From Flavobacterium aestivum (GTDB lineage Bacteria > Bacteroidota > Bacteroidia > Flavobacteriales > Flavobacteriaceae), in NCBI RefSeq assembly GCF_026870175.2, contig NZ_CP113977.2:4402001-4466000 (forward strand): a stretch of 64,000 bases of DNA. The letters run 5' to 3'. The notes beneath the pieces were generated by a model. That model worked only from the letters and a program-made list of their open reading frames with translations. It was not told where the DNA came from and searched no databases. Every line of letters starts with the position of its first letter. Position 1 is the stretch's first letter. Shown piece after piece: positions 53,734 through 63,595 of this stretch. A program made the position numbers and the translations under genes.

Positions 53734-54831
53734 ATGAGTACTATAAAAGAAATTCTTTCTGTTCTTGAAGAAATGGCTCCATTGGCATATGCCGAAGATT
53801 TTGACAATGTAGGTTTAATAATCGGAGACGAAAACGCTGAAGCAACGGGTATTTTGGTTTGCCACGATGCTTTAGAAAATGTAATTGACGAAGCTATAAC
53901 TAAAAAATGTAATTTGATAGTTTGCTTCCATCCTATTTTATTTTCAGGAATAAAGAAAATAACAGGAAAAAATTATGTAGAACGAGCTCTACTCAAAGCC
54001 ATAAAAAACGACATAGCTATTTATGCGGTTCATACGGCACTAGACAATCACCCAGAAGGTGTAAATAAAATATTTTGTGATACATTGGGACTCACAAACA
54101 CCCAGATTTTAATCCCAAAACAAAATCACATCCGAAAATTAGTTACCTATACCATTCGAGATAATGCCGACAAAGTTCGTAATGCCTTGTTTGAAGCAGG
54201 CGCAGGAAGCATTGGTAATTATGACAAATGCAGCTTCAATTCAGAAGGAACTTTTACTTACCAAGGTAATGAAAAAAGTGAACCTACAATTGGACAAAGA
54301 GGTGTGTTATCTACAGGTACCGAGGTTAAAATAGAAGTGGTTTACGCCAAACACTTGGAAGCAAATATTATAAAAGCATTGAGGGAAAATCATATTTACG
54401 AAGAAGTTGCTACTGAAATCTACAATATGAAAAATACGTTCAATCATATTGGTTTAGGAATGATTGGTGAACTCGAAGAACCGATGGATGAAAATGACTT
54501 TTTGCTTTATGCAAAAGACAAAATGAAAGCCGATGGAATTCGTCACTCTGCCTTTACAGGAAAAAAGATAAAAAAAGTAGCAGTCTTAGGAGGCTCGGGT
54601 AGTTTTGCTATTAAAAATGCCATTCAAGCCGGTGCCGATGTTTTTTTGACAGCCGATTTAAAATATCATCAGTATTATGAAGCCGAAAATCAACTTTTAT
54701 TAGCAGATATTGGCCATTTTGAAAGCGAACGCTATACAAAAGAGTATATTGTTGATTATCTTAGAAAAAAAATTCATAATTTTGCAATCATTTTATCGGA
54801 AGAAAATACAAATCCAGTTAAGTACTTATAG
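53734..54831 (+). CDS. Nif3-like dinuclear metal centre protein
   Basis: A 365-residue Nif3/YbgI/YqfO-type protein. The N-terminal half has LVCHDALENVIDEA, CFHPILFSGIKKITG and AVHTALDNHPEGVN, supplying metal-binding His and Asp; the C-terminal half has the matching ADLKYHQYYEAENQLLLADIGHFESE. The long form with a PII-like insert (about 130-230) is the Bacteroidetes/Firmicutes type. Biochemical role is unsettled (GTP cyclohydrolase-like or metal-dependent hydrolase). The next gene starts 3 bases after the stop. Confidence 0.93.
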   Translation: MSTIKEILSVLEEMAPLAYAEDFDNVGLIIGDENAEATGILVCHDALENVIDEAITKKCNLIVCFHPILFSGIKKITGKNYVERALLKAIKNDIAIYAVHTALDNHPEGVNKIFCDTLGLTNTQILIPKQNHIRKLVTYTIRDNADKVRNALFEAGAGSIGNYDKCSFNSEGTFTYQGNEKSEPTIGQRGVLSTGTEVKIEVVYAKHLEANIIKALRENHIYEEVATEIYNMKNTFNHIGLGMIGELEEPMDENDFLLYAKDKMKADGIRHSAFTGKKIKKVAVLGGSGSFAIKNAIQAGADVFLTADLKYHQYYEAENQLLLADIGHFESERYTKEYIVDYLRKKIHNFAIILSEENTNPVKYL

Positions 54832-54834
54832 AAT

Positions 54835-55614
54835 ATGGCGAATACGAAAGAATTAAGTGTTGAGGACAAGTTAAGAGCAATTTATGACTTACAGTTAATT
54901 GACTCTAGAATTGACGAAATCAGAAACGTTAGAGGAGAACTTCCTTTAGAGGTTGAGGATTTAGAAGATGAAGTTGCAGGTTTAAGCACTCGTTCAGAGA
55001 AATTGAAAGGTGAACTCGAAGTTATCGAAAACCTTATCAAAGAAAAAAAGAATGCAATCGACGAGCACAAAGAAGCTGTCAAAAAATACACTAAACAACA
55101 AGAAAGTGTTCGCAATAACCGCGAATTCAACTCTTTGACTAAAGAAGTAGAATTTCAAGAATTAGAAATTCAACTAGCTGAAAAGCAAATCAAAGAAATG
55201 AAAGCTTCTATTGAGCATAAAAAAGAAGTAATCGCTTCTTCAAAAGAGAAATTAGAGTCTAAAATGTCTCACTTAAAACATAAAAAATCTGAATTGGATG
55301 CTATCATGTCCGAAACTCAAAAAGAAGAGGCTTTCTTAACTGAGAAATCAGCGGAATATGAAGAGCTAATTGAAGAGCGTTTATTGGTAGCTTACAAAAG
55401 AATCAGAAGCAGTGTTCGTAACGGATTAGCAGTAGTTTCTATCGAAAGAGGTGCATCTGCAGGGTCATTCTTTACGATTCCACCACAAACACAAGTAGAA
55501 ATCGCTTCTAGAAAGAAAATCTTAATTGACGAGCATTCTGGAAGAATTTTAGTTGACAGTGTTTTAGCTGAAGAAGAAAGAGAGAAAATGGAACAATTGT
55601 TTTCAAAATTCTAA
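54835..55614 (+). CDS. C4-zinc-ribbon-family coiled-coil protein lacking the zinc cysteines
   Basis: A 259-residue protein of the DUF164/CsdA zinc-ribbon type. Residues about 30-180 form a long coiled coil. The C-terminal ribbon in relatives carries CxxC ... CxxC; here the corresponding stretch is ASAGSFFTIPPQ ... DEHSGRIL, with no cysteine at any position, so zinc binding is lost. The hairpin sequence itself is otherwise retained. It follows the Nif3-like gene with a 3-base gap, a pairing conserved across bacteria. Confidence 0.9.
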   Translation: MANTKELSVEDKLRAIYDLQLIDSRIDEIRNVRGELPLEVEDLEDEVAGLSTRSEKLKGELEVIENLIKEKKNAIDEHKEAVKKYTKQQESVRNNREFNSLTKEVEFQELEIQLAEKQIKEMKASIEHKKEVIASSKEKLESKMSHLKHKKSELDAIMSETQKEEAFLTEKSAEYEELIEERLLVAYKRIRSSVRNGLAVVSIERGASAGSFFTIPPQTQVEIASRKKILIDEHSGRILVDSVLAEEEREKMEQLFSKF

Positions 55615-55624
55615 AAAATAACTA

Positions 55625-55651
55625 AGTCCCGATCTAATCGGGACTTTTTTT
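55625..55651 (+). terminator. Rho-independent terminator
   Basis: A 9-bp perfect stem AGTCCCGAT/ATCGGGACT with a CTA loop is followed by six T, 10 bases past the coiled-coil gene. Confidence 0.9.
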
Positions 55652-55666
55652 ATATCTCCACATATT

Positions 55667-56518
55667 TTGAGTCTCAAAAAAAGTATTCGGTTTCTAATTG
55701 TCAAATCGGTTGGTCAATACATCAACCTACTCAGTTTGGTGAATCCCAAAAAAGCGTTGCATATATCCTATTCTCTTTTTACCAACCCCAGAATAGGTAA
55801 AATTCAAGAAGACAACCTTCCAGAAATCCTTCAAGACACCATCAAAGAAACATTCCATCACAACGAAGACCATTTCCAGACCTATACTTGGAAAGGAAAT
55901 GATACTAAAATTCTTTTGGTTCACGGCTGGGAAAGCAATTCTGCCCGTTGGGAAAAAACCCTACCTTATCTACAAAAATCCGGAAGCACCATCATAGCCA
56001 TAGATGCACCTGCTCACGGACAAAGTAGCGGTAAGGAATTCAATGTACCCCGTTATGCAGAATTCATCAACAAAGCGGTAAAAAAACACAATCCAAGCAT
56101 TATCATTGGTCACTCCATAGGAGGCGCAACCTGTATTTACCATCAGTATTTACATCCCGAAACCAGCATTGAAAAAATGGTAATTCTAGGCGCACCATCA
56201 GATTTGAGAACACTTATTGATAATTATATCCAAATGTTGAGTCTAAACCGTAAAATGTTCTCTCTTTTAGAAAAACGCTATTTAGAAAATTTCAATTTCG
56301 AGCTGGAAAATTTTTCAGGTGCCACATTTGCCGAACAAATCAATATAGAGGGAATTATTGCTCACGACACCACTGACAATATAGTTGCATTTGAAGAAGG
56401 GCAAAAAATAGCTAACGGTTGGAAAAAAGGACATTTCATAACCACTACTGATCTTGGTCACTCCATGCACGATGATGATTTGTATCAGGAAATCTACCGC
56501 TTTTTATTTAAAAAATAG
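55667..56518 (+). CDS. Alpha/beta-hydrolase
   Basis: A 283-residue cytoplasmic alpha/beta-hydrolase. HGWESNSARW marks the oxyanion region, GHSIGGATCIY the nucleophile elbow, and AHDTTDNIVAFEEG with LGHSMHDDD supplies acid and histidine. Translation appears to start at TTG 55667 as no ATG keeps the conserved N-terminal region. It begins 16 bases after the preceding terminator. Substrate unknown. Confidence 0.82.
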   Translation: MSLKKSIRFLIVKSVGQYINLLSLVNPKKALHISYSLFTNPRIGKIQEDNLPEILQDTIKETFHHNEDHFQTYTWKGNDTKILLVHGWESNSARWEKTLPYLQKSGSTIIAIDAPAHGQSSGKEFNVPRYAEFINKAVKKHNPSIIIGHSIGGATCIYHQYLHPETSIEKMVILGAPSDLRTLIDNYIQMLSLNRKMFSLLEKRYLENFNFELENFSGATFAEQINIEGIIAHDTTDNIVAFEEGQKIANGWKKGHFITTTDLGHSMHDDDLYQEIYRFLFKK

Positions 56519-56790
56519 ATTGCTCGATTTCTAGACTGTTCGGTTTCTAGACTGTTCGATTTTTGGATTATTAGATTTTTGGATTTCGGGTACTTTAACA
56601 ATCTGAGAATTCTATTAAAAAAAACATTCATACGACTTAACTATTAATCTAAAGATCGAACAATCTAATAATCCAAGAAGTCTAAAATAAAGAATACACT
56701 CTTACGATTTAATTATAAATCTAAAAATCGAACAATCTAATAATCTAATAATCCAAAAATCCAAGAAGTCTAAAAAAAGACTATTTTTGC
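56519..56790. repeat. Degenerate AT-rich intergenic repeat array
   Basis: Short variants of tagactgttcgattttt and ctaaaaatcgaacaatctaataatcc recur. Two halves of about 75 bases (56638-56703 and 56704-56780) read alike and end in aagaagtctaaaa. The same family appears at 17217-17267 and, in altered form, inside prmC at 16709-16740. This fills the gap before rluF. Confidence 0.75.
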
Positions 56791-56793
56791 ACT

Positions 56794-57606
56794 ATGGAAG
56801 AAAATCTAAAACGTCTCAATAAATTCATTGCAGAAACAGGCTATTGTTCGCGTCGCGAAGCCGACAAATTCATAGAAGAAGGCCGAGTGACCATTAACGG
56901 CGTTGTTCCGGAATTAGGAACAAAAGTTGCGCCTGATGATGAAGTACGCATAGATGGTAAACTAATCCGGGAAAAAACAGAAAAACCAGTATATCTTGCT
57001 TTCTACAAACCAGTAGGAATAGAATGCACCACCAATTTGGAAGTTCGTAATAACATTGTGGATTATATTAATTATCCTAAACGTATTTTCCCGATTGGTA
57101 GATTAGACAAAGCCAGTGAAGGATTGATTTTCATGACCAATGACGGAGATATAGTTAACAAAATATTACGTGCGAGAAACAATCACGAAAAAGAATATAC
57201 CGTAACTGTAAACAAACCTATTACTGATCGTTTTATAGAGAGAATGAGTAATGGTATACCAATTCTAGATACAGTTACCCGCAAATGTAAAGTAGAACAA
57301 ATCAGTAAATACATTTTCAAAATTATTTTGACACAAGGATTGAATCGTCAAATCCGTAGAATGTGCGAATATTTAGGTTATGAAGTTACCGCTTTAAAAC
57401 GTATCCGAATTATCAATATTTCACTAGACGTTCCCGTAGGTCGTTATCGCGATCTAACCGAAGCCGAAATAAAGGAACTTAATCAATTAATTGAACCTTC
57501 CAGTAAAACAGAAGAAGCAAGTTTGCCAAAAAAGGAGGCACCAAAACGAAGAACAGAATTCATCAAAAGGGATGACCCAAGATTTAGAAAAAGAGGAAAT
57601 TATTAA
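56794..57606 (+). CDS. rluF: 23S rRNA pseudouridine synthase RluF
   Basis: A 270-residue RsuA/RluB/E/F-family enzyme. An S4 RNA-binding domain ([29 protein letters not shown]) is followed by the catalytic domain with Asp in [41 protein letters not shown] and [18 protein letters not shown] match RluF, which modifies U2604. A basic C-terminal tail of about 35 residues (from EASLPKK) extends beyond the E. coli enzyme core. A terminator follows 7 bases after the stop. Confidence 0.93.
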   Translation: MEENLKRLNKFIAETGYCSRREADKFIEEGRVTINGVVPELGTKVAPDDEVRIDGKLIREKTEKPVYLAFYKPVGIECTTNLEVRNNIVDYINYPKRIFPIGRLDKASEGLIFMTNDGDIVNKILRARNNHEKEYTVTVNKPITDRFIERMSNGIPILDTVTRKCKVEQISKYIFKIILTQGLNRQIRRMCEYLGYEVTALKRIRIINISLDVPVGRYRDLTEAEIKELNQLIEPSSKTEEASLPKKEAPKRRTEFIKRDDPRFRKRGNY

Positions 57607-57612
57607 ATCCCA

Positions 57613-57648
57613 AAGCCGTTTCAAAAAAATGAAACGGCTTTTTTTCTT
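57613..57648 (+). terminator. Terminator of rluF
   Basis: A 10-bp perfect stem AAGCCGTTTC/GAAACGGCTT followed by six or more T. Confidence 0.92.
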
Positions 57649-57731
57649 ATTACTATAACCTTCTTTTGCTAAAGCATTTCTAAACAATTTCAAGAAAACT
57701 AAAACAATACAAATTTCGAAAGATGTAAAAG

Positions 57732-57763
57732 CAAAAATGCCCTAAACATCGAGTTTAAGGCAT
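57732..57763 (-). terminator. Terminator of folD
   Basis: On the minus strand an 11-bp stem ATGCCTTAAAC/GTTTAGGGCAT with one G-U pair is followed by TTTTTG; it lies 29 bases past the folD stop. Confidence 0.8.
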
Positions 57764-57791
57764 TCTATAAAATATTTTTTTTCTGATTTTA

Positions 57792-58676
57792 TTAGCTTCT
57801 GGTGATTCTCATTTCTCTTGCCAAAAGTGTATTTTTCAACAACATCGCAATAGTCATTGGTCCTACACCACCTGGCACTGGAGTTATGAAAGACGTTTTT
57901 TTGCTTACATTGTCAAAATCAACATCACCGGTTATTACATATCCTTTAGAATTTGTATCATCAGCAACACGAGTAATACCAACGTCAATAACAACAGCTC
58001 CATCTTTCACCATTTCTGCTTTCAAATAATTTGGAACTCCCAAAGCAGTGATAATAATATCGGCTTGCGTTGTAATCTGCGCAATGTTTTTGGTATAGCT
58101 ATGTGTTAATGTAACTGTTGAGTTTCCTGGAAAACCTTTTCTCCCCATTAAGATACTCATAGGTCTTCCCACAATATGGCTTCTTCCTATTACTACGGTA
58201 TGTTTCCCTTGAGTCTCTACACCATATCTTTCTAACAACTCCAAAATTCCAAAAGGAGTTGCTGGAATAAAAGTTGTCATATCTAAAGCCATTTTCCCAA
58301 AATTCTCAGGGTGAAATCCGTCAACATCTTTTCTTGGGTCAATTTCCATCAAAACCTTTTGCTCATCAATTTGCTCCGGAAGAGGTAACTGAACAATAAA
58401 ACCATCGATTTCATCATTCTCATTCAACTCCTTAATCTTTTTCAGCAATTCAGTTTCTGAAGTTGTACTAGGCATTTTAATTAATGTAGACTCAAAACCC
58501 ACACGCTCACAAGCTTTTACTTTGCTCCCAACATAAGTTAAACTTGCTCCATCATTACCTACAATCAAAGCCGCTAAATGAGGTACTTTACCACCTTTAG
58601 CTTTAATTTTTTGTACTTCGGCAGCGATTTCGCTTTTTATATCTTCTGCTGTTTTTTTTCCGTCGAGTAGTTGCAT
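57792..58676 (-). CDS. folD: FolD, methylene-tetrahydrofolate dehydrogenase/cyclohydrolase
   Basis: A 294-residue bifunctional enzyme of one-carbon metabolism. Catalytic residues fall in YVGSKVKACERVGF (Lys and Tyr) and GFIVQLPLPEQI, the NADP site is GRSHIVGRPMSILM, and the C-terminus is PVPGGVGPMTIAMLLKNTL. Length is normal. It is on the same strand as ffh upstream, separated by a repeat-like gap. Confidence 0.96.
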   Translation of the reverse strand: MQLLDGKKTAEDIKSEIAAEVQKIKAKGGKVPHLAALIVGNDGASLTYVGSKVKACERVGFESTLIKMPSTTSETELLKKIKELNENDEIDGFIVQLPLPEQIDEQKVLMEIDPRKDVDGFHPENFGKMALDMTTFIPATPFGILELLERYGVETQGKHTVVIGRSHIVGRPMSILMGRKGFPGNSTVTLTHSYTKNIAQITTQADIIITALGVPNYLKAEMVKDGAVVIDVGITRVADDTNSKGYVITGDVDFDNVSKKTSFITPVPGGVGPMTIAMLLKNTLLAREMRITRS

Positions 58677-58684
58677 TTTTTTTG

Positions 58685-58798
58685 TTTAAAGTTTAAGGTT
58701 TCAAGTTTCATCTTTAAAAACGAAACTTCTAATTTATTAAATCAAAAAAGTTTCAAATTTTAGTCTCAACAACTTGAAACCTAAAACTTGAAACCTTT
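58685..58798. repeat. GGTTTCAAGTTT repeat/hairpin between folD and ffh
   Basis: Variants of aaggtttcaagttt and its complement aacttgaaacctt occur four times, able to fold into a hairpin ending near 58798 with a T-run on the plus side. It may serve as the ffh terminator or be one of the dispersed low-complexity repeats. Confidence 0.5.
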
Positions 58799-58802
58799 TT
58801 TA

Positions 58803-60152
58803 TTATCTCGGCATTCCTGGCATTCCCTTCATTCCACCCATCATTTTCATTAGGTTTTTTCCTCCAGGGCCTTGCATCATCTTCATCATTTTGCTCATTT
58901 GGTCAAACTGTTTCATCAATTGATTTACTTGCTCAATTTTTGTCCCGGAGCCTTTAGCTATTCTAATTTTTCTTTTTGCATCTATCAATGCTGGCTTACT
59001 TCTTTCTATTGGAGTCATAGAGTGGATAATTGCCTCAATATGTTTGAATGCATCATCTTCTATTTCGATATCTTTCATCGCTTTTGAAGCTCCTGGTATC
59101 ATCCCAACCAAGTCTTTCATATTACCCATTTTCTTAACTTGCTGAATTTGTGACAAGAAATCATCAAAACCAAATTCATTTTTAGCAATTTTCTTTTGGA
59201 TTTTTCTAGCTTCATCTTCGTCATATTGCTCTTGCGCTCTTTCAACCAAAGACACAACGTCTCCCATCCCAAGGATACGCTCAGCCATACGATCTGGATA
59301 GAACACATCAATAGCATCCATTTTCTCTCCAGTACCTACAAACTTAATTGGTTTGTTTACTACTGATTTGATAGAAATTGCAGCTCCACCACGAGTATCC
59401 CCATCTAATTTGGTTAAAATAACCCCATCAAAATTCAATATATCGTTGAAAGCTTTTGCTGTATTAACAGCATCTTGACCTGTCATGGCATCCACAACAA
59501 ATAAAGTTTCTTGTGGCTGAATCGCTTTATGCACTTTGGCAATTTCGTCCATCATTTCTTTATCGACAGCCAAACGTCCGGCTGTATCGACAATCACAAC
59601 ATTGAATCCGTTTGCTTTTGCATGCTTTATAGCATTTTGAGCAATCTCAACCGGATTTTTATTTTCTGGTTCAGAGTATACCTCAACACCAAGGGAATCT
59701 CCAACTACATACAATTGCTGAATTGCCGCTGGACGATAAATATCACAAGCCACCAAAAGTGGTTTCTTATTCTTTTTTGTTTTAAGATAATTGGCCAATT
59801 TACCAGAAAAAGTAGTTTTTCCAGATCCTTGTAATCCTGACATTAATATTACTGTTGGATTCCCAGAAAGATTTATTCCTGCAACATCTCCACCCATCAA
59901 TTCGGTAAGCTCATCTTTGACTAACTTTACCAATAATTGTCCTGGCTGTAATGTAGTTAATACATCTTGACCTATTGCTTTCTCTTTTACTTTGGTTGTA
60001 AAATCTTTAGCTATTTTAAAATTGACATCGGCATCAAGTAAAGCACGACGCACTTCTTTCAAAGTTTCGGCAACGTTTACTTCAGTGATTTTTCCGTGTC
60101 CTTTTAATATATGAAAGGCTTTGTCTAGTTTATCGCTTAAATTATCGAACAT
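58803..60152 (-). CDS. ffh: Signal recognition particle protein Ffh
   Basis: A 449-residue SRP GTPase that targets nascent membrane proteins. The N domain covers about 1-90, the G domain begins at the P-loop GLQGSGKTT (106-114) with DTAGR and TKLDGD, and the methionine-rich M domain ends in LMKMMGGMKGMPGMPR. Length is typical. It binds 4.5S RNA, whose gene was not found in the window. Confidence 0.97.
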   Translation of the reverse strand: MFDNLSDKLDKAFHILKGHGKITEVNVAETLKEVRRALLDADVNFKIAKDFTTKVKEKAIGQDVLTTLQPGQLLVKLVKDELTELMGGDVAGINLSGNPTVILMSGLQGSGKTTFSGKLANYLKTKKNKKPLLVACDIYRPAAIQQLYVVGDSLGVEVYSEPENKNPVEIAQNAIKHAKANGFNVVIVDTAGRLAVDKEMMDEIAKVHKAIQPQETLFVVDAMTGQDAVNTAKAFNDILNFDGVILTKLDGDTRGGAAISIKSVVNKPIKFVGTGEKMDAIDVFYPDRMAERILGMGDVVSLVERAQEQYDEDEARKIQKKIAKNEFGFDDFLSQIQQVKKMGNMKDLVGMIPGASKAMKDIEIEDDAFKHIEAIIHSMTPIERSKPALIDAKRKIRIAKGSGTKIEQVNQLMKQFDQMSKMMKMMQGPGGKNLMKMMGGMKGMPGMPR

Positions 60153-60257
60153 AATTGTATTTCTCTTTAATTAAGGCGCAAATTTAATGATTTGATATTG
60201 AAGTTTAAATAGTATTAGAAATAAAAAAAGCAATTGTTTTAAAATATAGTTCAAAAC

Positions 60258-60290
60258 AACAAAAAAGAGGCCAGATAAATCCAACCTCCT
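60258..60290 (-). terminator. Probable terminator of the haem-uptake operon
   Basis: On the minus strand GAGGTTGG and CTGGCCTC form an 8-bp stem with three G-U pairs, followed by TTTTTTG. It lies about 58 bases past the HmuY stop. Confidence 0.6.
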
Positions 60291-60347
60291 TCTCCCATAA
60301 ACAAAACTAACTAATGAAACTAACTAATTTTTCTTTCTCAATACCAA

Positions 60348-61433
60348 TTATTTTAAAATTGAATATTCTAATGTTAAATGCCCTCTTTCTCCGACATCAT
60401 TTGTCATAGCTAGGAATTTAACTTTATAATAATTTCCTGAAGCATCTTTTATTACATAAAAACGATCTGTTTTTATGCTTGGCAAAGAACCTGGCCCTCC
60501 ACCGCTTCTCCAGCTAGAACCTATCGCTCTTTGATCCTTTACAGAAACTGCAAAATTAGCTTCAACTACTTTTGCCTTTGTGAAGTCTGCATAAGATCCT
60601 CCATCTGCAACCAAAACTTGATAAGCTTGCGTTCCTCCTTTCATATTCGAAACGATAAAATCAGAATATCCATAAGTTACTTCTGTAGCTCCTGGTAAAT
60701 AATTGGTGAATGTTGTAAAATTCAAATCCCATTTAGCTTTTTGTGGCTCAACCGAAACTGTGTTTCCTGTCTTCAAACTAAAAAAGGAGAAATTGAAATC
60801 AGCATCTTTAGCAATTGTTTTTTCTGTAAAAGTCGGAGATGCTAAATCTGCATATTGAATTTTATATCCGTTTCCGTTTCTTAAAATCCTAACTTTTTTC
60901 CAGCCTCTAGCCTCACCGTCAACACTTACTGAACCTGTATTTGGCTTTGTAGTCGAAACTGCAAATCCAAGATTTACTAAATACACTTTGTTCTCTACAT
61001 CTGTAGCCGAAACTTCGGCAATTGCGGTTCCAATTCCTGCTCCAGCTCCAGCCAAAACACCAGTTGGGTTATCAACATAACCATTACTTGAAGGATTTGT
61101 ACCTGCTCCTACTGCAACATTGGCATCACTTACTTGAGTCAAGGTAATATCTGAAGTTTCTAATTTTTTTACAGCCATTTTTAGAGATCCATTGATTACA
61201 ACTCTAAAATCTGAACCTGTAGAAAATCCAAAATCCCAAGCTTCCCTGTTTATTGATTCTGATTTTCCTGTACTTAAATCAAGATAAACCTGATTAGGTT
61301 GGTTTGCTCCACCAATTGCAGGTTGCAAAACTGCTCCAACTGAAGGAATTTCTACTGGAGTTTTATCGTCATCATTAGAACATGACGCAAGTGACAATAG
61401 GGCAAAAGATAAAAATAGAAATGCTTTTTTCAT
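60348..61433 (-). CDS. HmuY-family haem-binding lipoprotein
   Basis: A 361-residue lipoprotein with the signal LSFALLSLASCSNDDD (lipid on Cys18). The sequence after about residue 30 is a beta-rich HmuY-like domain, with VYLDLSTGKSESINREAWDFGFSTGSDFRVVING near the start and KAKWDLNFTTFTNYL in the middle, as in HmuY relatives. HmuY binds haem at the cell surface and hands it to a TonB-dependent receptor. It lies 16 bases after the receptor gene on the same strand. Confidence 0.85.
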   Translation of the reverse strand: MKKAFLFLSFALLSLASCSNDDDKTPVEIPSVGAVLQPAIGGANQPNQVYLDLSTGKSESINREAWDFGFSTGSDFRVVINGSLKMAVKKLETSDITLTQVSDANVAVGAGTNPSSNGYVDNPTGVLAGAGAGIGTAIAEVSATDVENKVYLVNLGFAVSTTKPNTGSVSVDGEARGWKKVRILRNGNGYKIQYADLASPTFTEKTIAKDADFNFSFFSLKTGNTVSVEPQKAKWDLNFTTFTNYLPGATEVTYGYSDFIVSNMKGGTQAYQVLVADGGSYADFTKAKVVEANFAVSVKDQRAIGSSWRSGGGPGSLPSIKTDRFYVIKDASGNYYKVKFLAMTNDVGERGHLTLEYSILK

Positions 61434-61449
61434 TGTAATTATATTTAAA

Positions 61450-63561
61450 TTAAAGGTTAAGGTTATATGTTAATTTTAAAAAATAAGAGCGCCCGTAAGC
61501 CATCAAAACTTCACCCGAAGATGCATGACCTGCTCCTCCAGCAGTCTTTGTTTGATTCACATTTTTTATATCAAATAAGTTTCTTGCCCCAATTGTAGCT
61601 TCGAGTTTATTATTCAAGAAATTTTTCCGAACTGAGGCATCAAGCCAATTACTTGAATCTACTTCTGAAATTAAATATTCAGATGTGCCTTCTATAAATT
61701 GCTGTGATTTTCCATTGTGTTTATAGTAGGCAGAAAATATCGTTTTCCAGCTCGGAATATTATATGAAACACTACTGTTCAAATTAAAAGAATACAGAAA
61801 TTTATCATCTGAACTAAAAATCTGATTTTCGATTTTTTGAGAAACTCCTATTATTGACGCTCCAAAATTGATTGTCAGATTATTCTTCTTGAATTGATTC
61901 ACAGAAGAAATATTCCACATTTTATATTTACTGATATTAATGTATTGGTATTCCGGATTTCCAGTATCTTCATTAAACCCTACAAGAGCCATATCAATTC
62001 TATCGTTTACATCTAAATAACTCCCCATTAACATATTATAAAGCTGAAATCCAGAAGCTTTAATTGTCTCTTTTTTTATGCTCATTTCATACGAAGTACT
62101 TGTTTCCGGAATAAGATTCTCATTTCCTGTAAAGAAATGACCATCAAAAATCAGCTTAGAATACAACTCCTGAAAAGTGGGTGTTCTAAAAGATTTACCC
62201 ATAGAACCGCGGAGTTCTACTCCTTTGTCAAATAAATATCTCAGTCCCAAAGAAGAGGCATATTGATTTTTGAACATAGACTGAACTGAAAATCGAATTC
62301 CCGGACGTATCGAAAATCGCTCTGTTGCTTTTATCTCTGATGAAACAAAAAAATCATAATTCTGAATGCGTTTCGTGATAGGAACAAATATATTATTAGC
62401 CTCTTGAACTAATGAAAAACCAAGGTTATTCACAAATTCATATCCTAATTGTAAGTCAACTTTACTATCCGGAAAAAAATTACTCAAAGTTCCTGTAGAA
62501 TAAAGCACATCCATAGACTGATCTTTAATTTTGATATTATTAGATTCTGTTTGTGTACTCAAATAATATCTAAAAGCCTCTACATCTCGCTCTTGCTTTT
62601 GATCTGAAAAGGAAAGATTATAATTGAGTTTTGAGAATAATTTTCCAGCTGAATTCAAATGATGAAAATACCTATTGGTCAAATATCGTTTGTCATTTGC
62701 ATATCGGTAAGAGCCTAAAGTAGTATTGTAACCTGATTGAACTGCACTATCATAATAATCTACATCTTCATCCAGATATTCAAATTTGTAGAAAACGCTG
62801 AAATTATTTTTTCTATACGACACTAATGCCGTTGTGTTTAATTGCTCTTTTGGGAGCCAGGTATAACCACGCAACCCATCATTTTCGGCATAATCCTTTC
62901 CTTTTTTATTATCCAAAAATCCTTGAAAATCATTCCGATTGGCTCCAATAGAAACAAACCAATTATTATCAAAATTATGGGAGACTTTTAAAGCTTGAAC
63001 ATGACGGCCTTTATCAAAAAGCGAGTATTCTTTACCAACTGTTTCTTCTTGGAGAGTTGCCGAAATTCCCCATTTGTATTTTGAAGATGTTTTGGTAATG
63101 ATATTCAAAACACCACTTACAGCATTGGCTCCGTGGGTAACTCCCATTGAACCTTCTATAATTTCGATTTGTTCAATATCATTCAAATTAATTTGGGACA
63201 AATCTGTATTATTTCCTAAACCTGCTTCATTAACCAAAGGGACATTATCTACCAATATTTTAAAATATTGTGCATCTAATCCAAACATTGATACTGTAGA
63301 CCTGCCATCATTCCCGCTTGGCTTTACAGTAATATTCAAATACTGATTCAGAACATCTGATAAATTATTTGCTGCTAAATTCTGAATATCCTGACTCGAA
63401 ATTAACCTTACATTAAAAACCGATTTTTTTATGGACTGCGGTTTGAACTGCCCTGTAACAACCACTTCTGAAAGTTTATTTACCGCAATAGTATCTTTTT
63501 TCTGGGCGAAAAAAGTGTAAGAAAAAAGAAGTAGTATAATAAGAGAAGTTTTAATTTTCAT
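61450..63561 (-). CDS. TonB-dependent outer-membrane receptor (HmuR-like)
   Basis: A 703-residue receptor. A signal peptide (to about residue 19, FFAQ) precedes the plug domain, with LSEVVVTGQFKPQSIKKS and a GLDAQYFKILVDNVPLVNE segment and EIIEGSMGVTHGANAVSGVLNIITK. The remaining 500 residues form the 22-strand barrel, ending in YFLKLTYNLNL with a terminal aromatic strand. No carboxypeptidase-like N-terminal domain is present, which fits metal or haem transport rather than SusC-type glycan import. It heads the operon with HmuY. Confidence 0.93.
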   Translation of the reverse strand: MKIKTSLIILLLFSYTFFAQKKDTIAVNKLSEVVVTGQFKPQSIKKSVFNVRLISSQDIQNLAANNLSDVLNQYLNITVKPSGNDGRSTVSMFGLDAQYFKILVDNVPLVNEAGLGNNTDLSQINLNDIEQIEIIEGSMGVTHGANAVSGVLNIITKTSSKYKWGISATLQEETVGKEYSLFDKGRHVQALKVSHNFDNNWFVSIGANRNDFQGFLDNKKGKDYAENDGLRGYTWLPKEQLNTTALVSYRKNNFSVFYKFEYLDEDVDYYDSAVQSGYNTTLGSYRYANDKRYLTNRYFHHLNSAGKLFSKLNYNLSFSDQKQERDVEAFRYYLSTQTESNNIKIKDQSMDVLYSTGTLSNFFPDSKVDLQLGYEFVNNLGFSLVQEANNIFVPITKRIQNYDFFVSSEIKATERFSIRPGIRFSVQSMFKNQYASSLGLRYLFDKGVELRGSMGKSFRTPTFQELYSKLIFDGHFFTGNENLIPETSTSYEMSIKKETIKASGFQLYNMLMGSYLDVNDRIDMALVGFNEDTGNPEYQYINISKYKMWNISSVNQFKKNNLTINFGASIIGVSQKIENQIFSSDDKFLYSFNLNSSVSYNIPSWKTIFSAYYKHNGKSQQFIEGTSEYLISEVDSSNWLDASVRKNFLNNKLEATIGARNLFDIKNVNQTKTAGGAGHASSGEVLMAYGRSYFLKLTYNLNL

Positions 63562-63595
63562 TGCCTTTATTTAGAAGCTTTCTTAATAATTTTTT

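Noticed and set aside
56519..56790. CRISPR array
   Set aside because: Units are degenerate, irregularly spaced and lack unique spacers or cas genes.
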